A DNA stretch of 64,000 nt from Sporomusa sphaeroides DSM 2875 (GCF_001941975.2 NZ_CP146991.1:4089001-4153000); one strand, 5' to 3'; positions 35,554 to 44,443 are shown, numbered from the stretch's first letter. Program-made: numbers and translations. Notes: generated by a model from the sequence alone, not told the origin.

Positions 35554-35952
35554 TTACTTATAGAAAATAGTGAGAACGACCATTCCCATTAATATACAAG
35601 CGCCACCCATAAGGTACATACCAAAAATAAATATTCTTCTTTTTTGCAAATTGTAACCCGGGCGCATGACCTTTCTATAGCCGCCAACAAACATTAAAGG
35701 CGCCATTAATACGGAAATAATAATTTCTATTTTGTATAATATCCCCAAATGTTCTAAATACCACCCCATTCCTTTGGAAAGGTTTTCAATTGATATACAA
35801 ATCGCAAGCAATGACATAAGTAACCAAGACATCCTGAGAAGCATAGGATCATCTTTTGATTTGATTACCCACTTAATTAGATATGTACTACCAATAATTC
35901 CAAACAAAAGCCAAAAATACCATGGCAGAAAATTAATTAAAGTAACCATCAT
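35554..35952 (-). CDS. Small four-helix membrane protein, candidate immunity protein
   Basis: 132 residues with four hydrophobic segments (WYFWLLFGIIGSTYLIKWVI, WLLMSLLAICI, IEIIISVLMAPLMFVGG, IFGMYLMGGACILMGMVVL). Its ATG overlaps the stop of the short hydrophobic gene upstream (ATGA), so the two are coupled like a CdiA-CT/CdiI pair. A membrane location fits protection against a membrane-acting toxin. No family is recognised, so the role is inferred from arrangement. Confidence 0.55.
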   Translation of the reverse strand: MMVTLINFLPWYFWLLFGIIGSTYLIKWVIKSKDDPMLLRMSWLLMSLLAICISIENLSKGMGWYLEHLGILYKIEIIISVLMAPLMFVGGYRKVMRPGYNLQKRRIFIFGMYLMGGACILMGMVVLTIFYK

Positions 35953-36137
35953 TTATACTCTCTTTCCAAAAAATTTTGTTCATCTAGATATTGTCGTTTC
36001 ACATAACTCCCTGCCTGGTTTATCAAATAACCAACAACTACTCCCTCAAGGACTACAGCATGGACTGGTGCTCCCAAGCCAACTGCAATGGTGCCAACCC
36101 CAGCAGCTACTATAGTTCCGCCAGCATCAAACATGCA
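35949..36137 (-). pseudogene. Truncated CdiA C-terminal tail, glycine-rich and hydrophobic
   Basis: About 63 codons: GGTIVAAGVGTIAVGLGAP, then VHAVVLEGVVVGYLINQAGS, ending KRQYLDEQNFLEREYK. The frame opens only inside a REP-like palindrome (ACAAAGGGACGG), so the 5' part is missing. Gly/Ala/Val-rich composition and the overlap with a four-helix membrane protein suggest the end of a membrane-acting toxin. No start with a ribosome site is visible. Confidence 0.5.
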
Positions 36138-36230
36138 CAAAGGGACGGTTCTCTCGTGCTTTCACCGTCCCTCTAGCCCTATGATTGAGAGTATTCTATT
36201 AACACACAAGAACCGTCCCTTTGTGTTTTT
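36133..36230. repeat. REP-like inverted pair
   Basis: ACAAAGGGACGGTTCT (36134 on) and AGAACCGTCCCTTTGTG (about 36209-36225) are inverted copies, with a third CACCGTCCCTCT in between. These belong to the same GGGACG end family as the MITEs and sit at the 5' edge of the toxin-tail fragment. Confidence 0.65.
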
Positions 36231-36252
36231 CGGTAAGTTCACAATTAGTACA

Positions 36253-36897
36253 CTATTTTAGAAAATCCAACTTTCTTCGTAAATCAGCTATTGATTGACC
36301 ATCTATTTGGGCATTTTCACCTAAAGTAGATTCTAACTGATTCAGCGTATATGTTAAAAAACTAAATATAGCCTCTTTAAAATCTCCTTTTGAAACACTA
36401 CAAACACCTTTTGACTTTGAAAAATATACTTGGCTCTCTTCCCAAAAACCATTATCCCAAGCTAATTCAATATTCTCTCCAATTCGTCTAAAATAGACAC
36501 TAGCAAGTATTGAACCAGCTCTATTGGAAAACCATGAATGCCTGAATATCCATGAACTTTTTGCTTGATACCATAAATAAAATTCATCATCTTCTTCAGA
36601 CTCAAACTTATCACTTTCGCGAATTAGCTCTAGTGAATTTTTCCCGTTTACGGGTAATGGGAAGGGATCGTACCCCAAAACATATTCTAGATTATTACAC
36701 AACCATTCTATAATATATATCAAATTCCATTCATATTTACTTATAACGCCATTAGCCGTATATTCACAAAGATCTTGTCCCATTACCCATAATCTAAAAA
36801 CACCCCATGATTGTTTTAATACTTTATCCTCCTCAAATGGGCTAGGTATAAACTGATATTCTATTGCGAACTTATCTATATCACCAAATATCGGCAC
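36253..36897 (-). CDS. Hypothetical protein, candidate immunity protein
   Basis: 214 residues, acidic, no signal peptide or membrane helix. Notable blocks are SSWIFRHSWFSNRAGSILAS, VYFRRIGENIELAWDNGFW and LTYTLNQLESTLGENAQIDG. It is separated from MITE B by 66 bases. Family not recognised. Size, charge and position between MITE and REP ends, in the same orientation as the other toxin/immunity modules, suggest a stranded immunity gene whose toxin partner has been lost. Confidence 0.5.
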   Translation of the reverse strand: MPIFGDIDKFAIEYQFIPSPFEEDKVLKQSWGVFRLWVMGQDLCEYTANGVISKYEWNLIYIIEWLCNNLEYVLGYDPFPLPVNGKNSLELIRESDKFESEEDDEFYLWYQAKSSWIFRHSWFSNRAGSILASVYFRRIGENIELAWDNGFWEESQVYFSKSKGVCSVSKGDFKEAIFSFLTYTLNQLESTLGENAQIDGQSIADLRRKLDFLK

Positions 36898-36963
36898 TAA
36901 ACGCCCTCCTTTAGCTGAAATACTGTTTTGCTATAGGATGATAATCTTTCATCATCCTATAAG

Positions 36964-37268
36964 GGACACAGGGGACGTTCCTTATTTGACAACCATTGTT
37001 ATTACGCCGCGTGATATTCCTGTTGCCCGCTCAATTTGACGAATAGGTAAACTTTCTTTTTCTTTTTAACTTACGAATTACGTAATCTAGTTCTATTTTA
37101 GGCCAGCTTACTATTTCGTGAATTTCTCGCCCACCTGTATACTACATCATTCTTCATCGTATTTCTTCTTCGCTTATATTTGTCCTGCCGGTTTCCTCTA
37201 AAAGAATCTTACTATATTTCTTACACATATATAATATCATATGCGTGACAAAAAAGGAGCGTCCCCTT
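36964..37268 (-). repeat. MITE copy B
   Basis: Full-length copy, GGGACACAGGGGACGTTCC to GGAGCGTCCCC. The interior matches copy A at almost every base. It lies upstream (minus sense) of the 36253-36897 gene and is followed directly by copy C. Confidence 0.92.
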
Positions 37269-37287
37269 TTGCCTTTCTTTTGCCTTT

Positions 37288-37573
37288 CAACCATTGTTAT
37301 TACGCCGCGTGATATTCCTGTTGCCCGCTCAATTTGACGAATAGGTAAACTTTCTTTTTCTTTTTAACTTACGAATTACGTAATCTCGTTCTATTTTAGG
37401 GCAGCTTACTATTTCGTGAATTTCTCGCCCGCCTGTATACTACATTACTCTTCATCGTATTTCTTCTTCGCTTATATTTGTCCTGCCGGTTTCCTCTAAA
37501 AGAATCTTACTATATTTGTCACACATATATAATATCATATGCGTGACAAAAAAGGAGCGTCCCCCTTTGTCCC
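37288..37573 (-). repeat. MITE copy C, left end missing
   Basis: Begins at CAACCATTGTTATTACGCC without the outer GGGACG end, then continues to GGAGCGTCCCCC. It lies in tandem with copy B, joined by a short TTTTGCCTTTC repeat, consistent with slippage or recombination between copies. Confidence 0.9.
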
Positions 37574-37606
37574 ATTTCAGGGTACCTGGCCCCTGGCTTT
37601 TAGGCT

Positions 37607-37765
37607 AACATTTCACCACTGGCGTTAAAGCCGTGGATGTTGATGTCGTCTTTTGTGTCCTAAATATTAATTTCTTCCCCGGTTGTTACATTACTGCCCT
37701 AGGGCAGGGTATTGCTGCTTTATGCTCTACTTTCGGATTTTTGGCTGCCAAAACTGACTTCATCA
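37607..37765 (-). pseudogene. fhaB/cdiA fragment
   Basis: About 160 bases resemble 49281-49440 of the intact exoprotein gene. Shared words include CCGTGGATGTTGATGTC, GTTACATTACTGCCC and CTTTCGGATTTTTGGCTGCCA. It is shifted and full of stops. Bracketed by GGTACCTGTCCCCTG-type ends. A second relic of a duplicated exoprotein gene. Confidence 0.82.
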
Positions 37766-37859
37766 CACCACTTAGGTTGAGGGCACAACTGGTTAAATTA
37801 AAATCGTCTTCGTTTTTCTACTTGGGACAAGGTACCTGTCCCCTGTAAGATATAGTACA

Positions 37860-38103
37860 GAAGGATTATCCATTTAGGAGGAAAAAACTCCGAACAATCA
37901 GTTTTGTGTATAATGGGATGGAAGGATATGAATGTACCTGTCCCAGGGAAGATTTTTTCTATACCCATAACGTTGACAATTCATCCATTTCCAAAGCATT
38001 TACGTTTTAGCTGGTTGGGAGTCTATTCCCGCTTCACGTGCAAGGCTGTGATCTTTGACAATGGAATGGATAATCCTTCGACACTATTCTTAGGAGGGGC
38101 TTT
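37860..38103 (+). ncRNA. IS110 5' non-coding region, candidate bridge RNA
   Basis: The 244 bases before the transposase contain a TGTGTATAAT extended -10 (TATAAT at 37909-37914) and several self-complementary stretches, including a perfect 15-base inverted repeat GAAGGATTATCCATT (37860-37874) and AATGGATAATCCTTC (38065-38079). In IS110 elements this left-end region encodes the bridge RNA that pairs with donor and target. The boundary and fold are not determined here. Confidence 0.5.
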
Positions 38104-39372
38104 ATGGTGATTAACCGGCCTGCTATTGGTATTGATGTTGCTAAAGACTTTTGTGTTTATGCTGCGGTTTCGCCCAACGGTACGATCTTATTGAATCCAT
38201 TTAAAGCCTTAAATACAAAACAGGGGCTTTTTTTCGCTTTAAGGGAAATAAAAAAAGTGGAAGACGCGTTTGGTAGTAAACCGGCAATTGTCCTAGAATC
38301 GACAGGTCACTTCTCTCAACGCATTGTCCACTTTTTTTTGAAACAGGAGCTTGATGTCTTCCTCATCAATCCCCTTATTTCCCATTCTATCAAAAATTCA
38401 TCGGTAAGAAAAGTAAAGACTGACCAAGTTGACGCAGTTGATTTAGCTAAATTGTTCTTTACCCAAGGGTTGCGCAACACCTATATACCCAGCGAGGCAT
38501 TAGCAAATTTGAAAATATTATCGAGGACTAGGTTTCAATTAGTAGAACAACGTGCTGGTATTTTGAATCAACTTATTGCTGCCATTGAGCAAGTTGCCCC
38601 GTTGTTCCCCAAAGTCTTCGAGCCTTCCTCCTTGACAGCGCTCACTCTGCTCACTCAGTTTCCAGCTCCTGCGCAATGGGTAAAGACTTCTAACCATAAG
38701 GCGATCCTGCAAATGTTGGAATCCCTGCCGCGACGCGGCAAAGACTATGCTCAAAAAAAGTTTAACGCTTTATTGGATTGTGCTAAAGATGCTACATTCA
38801 CGGGTATTGAGCTGTCAGCCAATTTTAGGGTTATACAAATTTACGCTGACAACCTACGGTTCATGGATACCCAAATTAAAGCCATTGATGATGAAATTAA
38901 TCAATGGACAGAACAACTCCCTGAAATTGCCTTGCTTAAAAGCATACCAGGTATAGGTGGAACATTGGCACCCCTTATTGTGGGAGAAATAGGCGATATC
39001 ATGCGATTTACCAATGCCAAACAGCTTGTAGCTTATTGTGGAATTGATCCAACTGTACGCCAGTCCGGGAATTTTGTTGGCACCAGAAACAAAGTGACAA
39101 AAAGAGGCTCGCCTTTCTTACGAAAAGCATTATACGTTGCCGCAATAACAGCCATTCGCAAAAATCCTAATGGATCGCTCGTAAATTCAGTCATCCACGA
39201 ATATTACAAAAAGAAAATTGAGTCCAAACCTAAAAAGCAAGCATTAGGTGCGGTTATGAATAAGCTACTACGAATTATTTTTTCTGTCCTAAAAAACAAA
39301 CAGCCTTTTTGTTTAATTACTTCAGAGCAGCAAGTTGCCTTGTATCAATCTCTCAGAAAAAAGGCAGCTTAA
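38104..39372 (+). CDS. IS110-family transposase (recombinase)
   Basis: 422 residues, ATG behind AGGAGGGGCTTT. N-terminal RuvC-like DEDD domain: AIGIDVAKDFCVYAAVSPNG, AIVLESTGHFSQRI, and SVRKVKTDQVDAVDLAKL. C-terminal Transposase_20 domain: LLKSIPGIGGTLAPLIVGEIGD and AYCGIDPTVRQSG with the catalytic Ser region SPFLRKALY. The frame is intact, so the element may be mobile. It is inserted in the debris region beside an fhaB relic. Confidence 0.93.
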   Translation: MVINRPAIGIDVAKDFCVYAAVSPNGTILLNPFKALNTKQGLFFALREIKKVEDAFGSKPAIVLESTGHFSQRIVHFFLKQELDVFLINPLISHSIKNSSVRKVKTDQVDAVDLAKLFFTQGLRNTYIPSEALANLKILSRTRFQLVEQRAGILNQLIAAIEQVAPLFPKVFEPSSLTALTLLTQFPAPAQWVKTSNHKAILQMLESLPRRGKDYAQKKFNALLDCAKDATFTGIELSANFRVIQIYADNLRFMDTQIKAIDDEINQWTEQLPEIALLKSIPGIGGTLAPLIVGEIGDIMRFTNAKQLVAYCGIDPTVRQSGNFVGTRNKVTKRGSPFLRKALYVAAITAIRKNPNGSLVNSVIHEYYKKKIESKPKKQALGAVMNKLLRIIFSVLKNKQPFCLITSEQQVALYQSLRKKAA

Positions 39373-39874
39373 TTTCAGTTGGAAATTGAATATTAACAGG
39401 CCCTTATTAAATAATGTTCGTATCTTTTGGAGGGTTGTTTGCTATACCCTTTTTCAAGACAAGATTTTTTTATTTAGGGATTGACTTCAGTTAGCTGGTC
39501 TTTGTCCCACTACTAAACTAGTTCATAGTCGAGGAAAAAGCTAAAAAAAACGGGAGGGCAGCTATTGAAACCCCATAGCTCTCCCCGGCGATTCCTCTTC
39601 CTGGGCAATCAAAAATTTTGCGCGTAAATATCTTAGCGGCTATTTACTGCGCTTTTTTGCGCGCAAAACTTTCGATTGAACCCTTAACAAACCGTCCCCT
39701 TGTGTTCTTAGAGGTCGACACCTTTTAAGGGACAGTATACGGCAACCCCATCCCCTTGGCATTTTATCAGCAATAGCAAACCACTGTTCAAACCAACGAC
39801 AATTTGATAAAATATAAAAAACTCACACTTAAAAATTTAAAAATTATGGTAATCCACACAAAGGGGGTACTACA
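39373..39874. other. Intergenic: IS110 right side, hairpins and REP-like ends
   Basis: No gene is seen. At about 39607-39676 there is a long imperfect palindrome (AATCAAAAATTTTGCGCG with CGCGCAAAACTTTCGATT around TAAATA/TATTTA). ACCGTCCCCTTGTGT at about 39690 is a solo end of the MITE/REP family. The last 60 bases are AT-rich and probably hold the promoter of the next gene. Confidence 0.45.
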
Positions 39875-41266
39875 ATGTCAATCAAAATTCTACTTTCACT
39901 GCTAAGTCTGTTGGTTTTTTGGTTCTCTAGCTTTAGCTTTGCCAACGCCGCTACCATTTATCAACATATTAAGGCAGATGGTACGAACATTATCTTTTTC
40001 CAGGATGTACGCCAAGCCAGAAGCGGCATATTACGTGATACAGACCTGAGTATTGAAATACACAAAGTTTTCAAGCCTGATGGGAAAAACTATGATGCTA
40101 TCCGAATTATGGCTGATGGTCAGCTTGCTGCTACACATGATATTGTATCGGCAAATTGGCTTATTGACGGTAGCGTTTACGAGTTAACACCATTAAGCGG
40201 CGCAAGAAAAGATGATCTGCCAGAAAATATTAAGCAGATTTGGTATCAGTTCTCTCCTGAACTTGCCGATAAACTGCGTAATGCCAAAAAGATGGTTGTG
40301 TGCGTCAATTTTACTAATGGCAAAAAGGAGGAAAAAACCATTGGCGGAAGTGAGCTTCAAAAAATTAAATTCATCGCTTCAGTCAATGATGCCAATATAG
40401 CACCAGAACATGTCCGCCCGTATGGGCATCAGGAGAGCTTTCGCATGTTCTTTCCCGGTATAAAACCGGAAGAAATCGGCACAGGGCTTTTATATAACGC
40501 CAATCACAGAAATGGAAAGTTTAATTACTACCGTGATTATTATCAGGCAAGCTTTAGAGAAGATTGGACAAAGTTTTCTTTTGAATATATCAAAAGCTTT
40601 AGTACTAGAAGCGCTTCTTATCCGTTCCTACTAGCAGAAATGAGAGAAGAGAATAATGGAACTGTAATAAAACTGGATGTATTAAGTAAAACCTATTATA
40701 AATCTTACCCTTACATAGAATATGCTCCAATTAATCCCAAAGATAAATTGTCGGATTTTCAGTTATGGGAACTAGATATGTGGGCAACCCGCCTGATGTC
40801 TTTGTTTCGAGATTTACATGGTACCTATGATTATGGACTTGAGTGGGGCATAACCGATGCCATTACCGAAAAAAATACTTGGAAACGCATGCGCAAAGAG
40901 TGGTCGATGGGGCCTTATGATGTTACCCGTATCAATAAAGAGCAGTATCAAGAGCTTAAAGACATAAACCCTGGCGATAAAATTATTGCCATAAACGGCA
41001 AATCAACAGCTATGCTCTACTACCCCAACTCAATTATCGAAGCGAAATATTCCAGTGCGCCTGTCGAATTTACCTTCCGCCTACAAGACGGCTCGGAAAA
41101 AATCATCAAAATCACCCCAAAATTCACGCCCACCACAACTGCTAAAATCAATTATCTTGAGCAGCTAAAAAAACACTCGGGACAATTAACGAAAGGCAGC
41201 GTAATGAACGGCGGCTCTGATAGTGTCTTTATAACCTATGATCCTTTGGGTAAAAGGGAGTTTTAA
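39875..41266 (+). CDS. Exported hypothetical protein with C-terminal PDZ-like domain
   Basis: 463 residues, ATG behind AAAGGGGGTACTACA. Residues 1-25 are a clear signal peptide (LLSLLSLLVFWFSSFSFANA). The body is of unknown family. A PDZ-like module at about residues 355-410 reads INPGDKIIAINGKSTAM, followed by EFTFRLQDGSEKIIKITPK. It is on the plus strand, opposite to the surrounding modules. Likely periplasmic or surface located; function unknown. Confidence 0.6.
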   Translation: MSIKILLSLLSLLVFWFSSFSFANAATIYQHIKADGTNIIFFQDVRQARSGILRDTDLSIEIHKVFKPDGKNYDAIRIMADGQLAATHDIVSANWLIDGSVYELTPLSGARKDDLPENIKQIWYQFSPELADKLRNAKKMVVCVNFTNGKKEEKTIGGSELQKIKFIASVNDANIAPEHVRPYGHQESFRMFFPGIKPEEIGTGLLYNANHRNGKFNYYRDYYQASFREDWTKFSFEYIKSFSTRSASYPFLLAEMREENNGTVIKLDVLSKTYYKSYPYIEYAPINPKDKLSDFQLWELDMWATRLMSLFRDLHGTYDYGLEWGITDAITEKNTWKRMRKEWSMGPYDVTRINKEQYQELKDINPGDKIIAINGKSTAMLYYPNSIIEAKYSSAPVEFTFRLQDGSEKIIKITPKFTPTTTAKINYLEQLKKHSGQLTKGSVMNGGSDSVFITYDPLGKREF

Positions 41267-41271
41267 TAATG

Positions 41272-41353
41272 ATCGAGAGGTCGGTCATCCATTAATTGAA
41301 TGACCGACCTCTCCTACCACCGTACGTATCGTTCGGTATACTGCGGTTCAATA
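41272..41353 (-). pseudogene. Group II intron 3'-end remnant (domains V-VI)
   Basis: On the minus strand ATTGAACCGCAGTATACC then ACGTACGGTGG gives a domain V-like hairpin. GGTCGGTCATTCAATTAATG follows, with GACCGACC closing a domain VI-like hairpin, ending CTCTCGAT. The order and ends match the 3' end of the intron at 19278-21175. No reverse transcriptase lies beside it. Confidence 0.75.
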
Positions 41354-41498
41354 ATTTAACGTCTGACACAAGGGGACGGTTCGAAACCACTGATATATCC
41401 ATGTTTTTTAGCTTATCTGCATAAATAGCATAGTCATTCTGTGATAGACTAGAAAATCGACAATTTGTCTCCCGGATTTATGACCACAAAGGATAGTA

Positions 41499-41810
41499 GG
41501 GACACAGGGGTTGTTCCTTAATTGACAACCATTGTTATTACGCCGCGTGATATTCCTGTTGCCCGCTCAATTTGACAAATAGGTAAACTTTCTTTTTCTT
41601 TTTAACTTACGAATTACATAATCTCGTTCTATTTTAGGCCAGCTTACTCTTTTGTGAAATTCCCACCCACCTGTATACTACATTATTCTTCATCGTATTT
41701 CTTCTTCGCTTATATTTGTCCTGCCGGTTTCCTCTAAAAGAATCTTACTATATTTCTTACACATATATAATATCATAGCGTGACAAAAAAGGAGCGTCCC
41801 CTTTTGTCCC
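41499..41810 (-). repeat. MITE copy D
   Basis: GGGACACAGGGGTTGTTCC at the left and GGAGCGTCCCCTTTTGTCC at the right, with the standard interior. Slightly more diverged than copies A-C (for example TTTTGTGAAATTCCCACCC). It lies downstream (minus sense) of the 41930-42295 gene. Confidence 0.9.
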
Positions 41811-41818
41811 CCCTTGAG

Positions 41819-41856
41819 AAAAACACAACCATCTTAATCTGGATGGTTGTGTTTTT
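41819..41856 (-). terminator. Terminator downstream of the 41930-42295 gene
   Basis: AAAAACACAACCATC and GATGGTTGTGTTTTT pair around an eight-base loop. The A- and T-runs allow termination in both directions. Confidence 0.8.
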
Positions 41857-41929
41857 CAGGCATTAACTTAATGACATTGACCATAAGGGGAGCATATCAT
41901 ACGTCCGCTGGCCTATTTTATATTACCAA

Positions 41930-42295
41930 TTACCTTCCCCAGAACTTTTCCGCTTCTCTGCTGAGTTTCCGAACATTGTCGCTCATAAAAGGATACGCTT
42001 TTGCTAGAAGTACTTTCTCATCACCTAATCTTTCCAAAACACTTTGAGCCAATACCTCTTGTATTTTCACATCTTCGGAAGAAGCCATATCTGTAAAAAA
42101 TCTGAAAATACGGGTAGTAATTTCTTCGTTTTTTTCTTTATTCAACAGGTTCAGAAGATATGGTGTAACTACATCTCCAAAAAAGTTGTGCGGACTTGGT
42201 TCCTGGCCATCCCACCACTCAACTTCTTTTTCATAGGCTTCTTGAAATTCAGGTAACTCGACAATTAACTCTCTAACTAAAGAATCATACGTCAC
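41930..42295 (-). CDS. Small acidic protein, candidate immunity protein
   Basis: 121 residues. SPHNFFGDVVTPYLLNLLNK and EEITTRIFRFFTDMASSED suggest an all-helical fold like the small helical immunity proteins seen beside polymorphic toxins. It begins a few bases after MITE E (minus sense) and is flanked on the other side by MITE D, so it is an isolated cassette between two MITEs. No toxin partner remains. Family call is tentative. Confidence 0.5.
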   Translation of the reverse strand: MTYDSLVRELIVELPEFQEAYEKEVEWWDGQEPSPHNFFGDVVTPYLLNLLNKEKNEEITTRIFRFFTDMASSEDVKIQEVLAQSVLERLGDEKVLLAKAYPFMSDNVRKLSREAEKFWGR

Positions 42296-42338
42296 GGCGT
42301 AGCTCCCTTCAATGCATCTTTTAAATCATTTAGAGAGC

Positions 42339-42656
42339 GGACACAAGGGACACAAGGGACGTTCCTTATTTGACAACCTTTGTTATTACGCCGCGTGATA
42401 TTCCTGTTGCCCGCTCAATTTGACGAATAGGTAAACTTTCTTTTCTTTTAACTTACGAATTACGTACTCTCGTTCTATTTTAGGCCAGCTTACTATTTCG
42501 CGAATTTCTCGCCCACCTGTATACTACATTATTCTTCATCGTATTTCTTCTTCGCTTATATTTGTCCTGCCGGTTTCCTCTAAAAGAATCTTACTATATT
42601 TCTTACACATATATAATATCATATGCGTGACAAAAAAGGAGCGTCCCCTCTGTCCT
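42339..42656 (-). repeat. MITE copy E
   Basis: GGACACAAGGGACACAAGGGACGTTCC at the left shows a small duplication of the end. The right end is GGAGCGTCCCCTCTGTCC. The interior shares single-base differences with copy G (ACCTTTGTTATT, TACTCTCGTTC), so E and G are sister copies. Confidence 0.9.
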
Positions 42657-43001
42657 TGATCGCTTACGCTAGACCGTGCCCGTGGGTATGGTCTAAAAAG
42701 TGTGAACCTGCAAGCTAAGTTGACGGCTTTGGCGGTTAATTTAAAAAGGATAGCAGCATTGGCAACTCCAATATTGCTATCCTTTACTTGCTTTTTCCTT
42801 AAAAGGCACGAGGGGGGCCATAATCAAGGCGGATTGCTAGCCTGACAATTTAAAAACTAGGGTTTTTCAGTGGTTTCGGAACGTCCCTCTTTGTCCTCCC
42901 GTGTCTACTAAATGAGGGGCATTTCAAAATTTTATTTTTTCGACTGTCTACTTTCACTTCACACATGACCTCTTGATGTGTTTTCACCTCCATAGCACGT
43001 T
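42657..43001. other. Intergenic debris with a hairpin
   Basis: No gene is recognised. AAAGGATAGCAGCATTGG pairs with CCAATATTGCTATCCTTT at 42745-42785, a good bidirectional terminator. GGAACGTCCCTCTTTGTCC near 42879 is another solo MITE-family end. Confidence 0.5.
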
Positions 43002-43406
43002 TTAGTAATCGACATCCGAATAATGCATAGATATTATCCAATAACCATTTTTATTTAAAGTTAACGCCAACTCTAAGTTGTCTTTTGCATATAAGTATCC
43101 AACTTTCCCTGGAGGCAAACTATAAGAAATCTGGTGCCATCCCTTACTTAAAAGCTGATTCTCATAATACTTTGCCACTTCACTATCATTAATAGAATAA
43201 CTGTACCTGCTATGAATCCAACGTATTAGAATCTTTCTATTTAGCTCATAGTGAAGCATTCTGGCGCCTTCTGGGTGCTTGATATCCTGATACTCTTGAA
43301 CAATTTCGATTTCTCGCCGTTTTCCTTCCTCGTTATTTAAAAGCAAGTATCCGCCCACAACAAATACTACGAAAAAGCCCATTATTATAATTATCCATTT
43401 TCTCAC
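43002..43406 (-). CDS. Membrane-anchored small protein, candidate immunity protein
   Basis: 134 residues from a GTG start (VRKWIIIIMGFFVVF) with AAGGAG eight bases upstream. That ribosome site overlaps the end of the toxin-tail gene. One N-terminal membrane helix (IIIIMGFFVVFVVGGYLLL) is followed by a soluble domain with SEVAKYYENQLLSKGWHQIS and LALTLNKNGYW. The position directly after a toxin tail suggests immunity. Family not recognised. Confidence 0.5.
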   Translation of the reverse strand: MRKWIIIIMGFFVVFVVGGYLLLNNEEGKRREIEIVQEYQDIKHPEGARMLHYELNRKILIRWIHSRYSYSINDSEVAKYYENQLLSKGWHQISYSLPPGKVGYLYAKDNLELALTLNKNGYWIISMHYSDVDY

Positions 43407-43421
43407 ATTCAAACTCCTTGA

Positions 43422-43590
43422 CTATTGATCATAAATATTAAATAAATAATTTGTTTTTATTACCATTCCACTGATTCCAGCGTCTGTTACAGCACCTGCT
43501 TCTCCATACCATGTACCAGTAGGAGATACTGCCAAACCACCTTGAGTCCCTCCTTGGAAACTAAAGCCAACGGAGTAGCCTTTCATGGGG
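43422..43590 (-). pseudogene. Truncated CdiA C-terminal tail
   Basis: About 54 codons: KGYSVGFSFQGGTQGGLAVS, then PTGTWYGEAGAVTDAGISGM and VIKTNYLFNIYDQ. The frame comes straight out of the left end of MITE F (GGGACACAGGGGG), so the toxin's upstream part is missing. It is followed 15 bases later by a membrane-anchored small gene, the expected place for immunity. Confidence 0.55.
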
Positions 43591-43592
43591 AC

Positions 43593-43930
43593 GGGACACA
43601 GGGGGACACAGGGGACGCAGGACACAGGGGACGTTCCTTATTTGACAACCATTGTTATTACGCCGCGTGATATTCCTGTTGCCCGCTCAATTTGACGAAT
43701 AGGTAAACTTTCTTTTTCTTTTTAGCTTACGAATTACGTAATCTCGTTCTATTTTAGGCCAGCTTACTATTTCGTGAATTTCTCGCCCGCCTGTATACTA
43801 CATTACTCTTCATCGTATTTCTTCTTCGCTTATATTTGTCCTGCCGGTTTCCTCTAAAAGAATCTTACTATATTTGTCACACATATATAATATCATATGC
43901 GTGACAAAAAAGGAGCGTCCCCTTTTGTCC
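43593..43930 (-). repeat. MITE copy F
   Basis: The left end has three tandem GGGACACAGGGG units (43593-43635). The interior matches copy C most closely (CGCCCGCCTGTATACTACATTACTC, TATATTTGTCACAC). Right end GGAGCGTCCCCTTTTGTCC. Confidence 0.9.
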
Positions 43931-44111
43931 GAATTGATGATAGACTGATGCATATTTGATTATTATTTAAGGCATCAGATTGATTTAAATGTTGATTTTA
44001 CTGGATTTACGATATTTTACATGAAAAGAACCTCTGCGACGAAAACTCCGTTTTCGTCATCACCGACAGGTGATATATTAAAATTATTATTATTGAGGAG
44101 GTTTTATTGAT

Positions 44112-44279
44112 ATGTACGATAACGTGAGGAAATGTCCTAATTGTCATGCTGATGCACCATGTATGGGATCTTTGATGAAATGTAAGGATTGTGGCAGTAC
44201 TTATTGTGGTAATTGTTCCGGTAATGGCTATGGGGGTAGTTGTCCGTTTTGTGGTAGTAATGAGTCTAAGTCCTTCTGA
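44112..44279 (+). CDS. Small zinc-ribbon protein
   Basis: 55 residues, ATG at 44112 with GAGGAGG 12 bases upstream. Eight cysteines lie in CPNC, C at 17, CKDC, CGNC and CPFC pairs (KCPNCHADAPC near the start, SCPFCGSNES near the end), giving two probable zinc sites. It lies on the plus strand, opposite to its neighbours. A perfect hairpin GACGAAAAC/GTTTTCGTC at 44038-44058 lies in its leader. Function unknown. Confidence 0.65.
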   Translation: MYDNVRKCPNCHADAPCMGSLMKCKDCGSTYCGNCSGNGYGGSCPFCGSNESKSF

Positions 44280-44318
44280 TTCATCAGATTTGATTTTCAA
44301 TAGGTAATATTATCCAGT

Positions 44319-44389
44319 TGTTGTTTGTTCACCAGACGACACCTGAGAAAAAAAGAGATGTCAGCGGATTTTTACGTCCACTGACATCT
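44319..44389 (-). terminator. Shared 3' hairpin, copy 2
   Basis: AGATGTCAGCGGA and TCCACTGACATCT stem with the same TTTTTACG loop as copy 1 and the same flank GTTGTTTGTTCACCAGACGACA. It lies 55 bases after the 44444-44896 gene (minus sense). Confidence 0.8.
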
Positions 44390-44443
44390 TCATAACTTAA
44401 CCTAAAAATTTGTCAAAAGCCCATCCGTTATGACATCTACAAT

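Noticed and set aside
39607-39676. Long imperfect palindrome after the IS110 gene considered as a replication or attachment site
   Set aside because: No matching second site, recombinase or iteron pattern is visible; it may only be a terminator-like hairpin.
44007-44300. Minus-strand open frame of 97 codons, Thr/Ile-rich
   Set aside because: It lies opposite the cysteine-rich 55-residue gene, which has a strong ribosome site and a coherent zinc-ribbon pattern.
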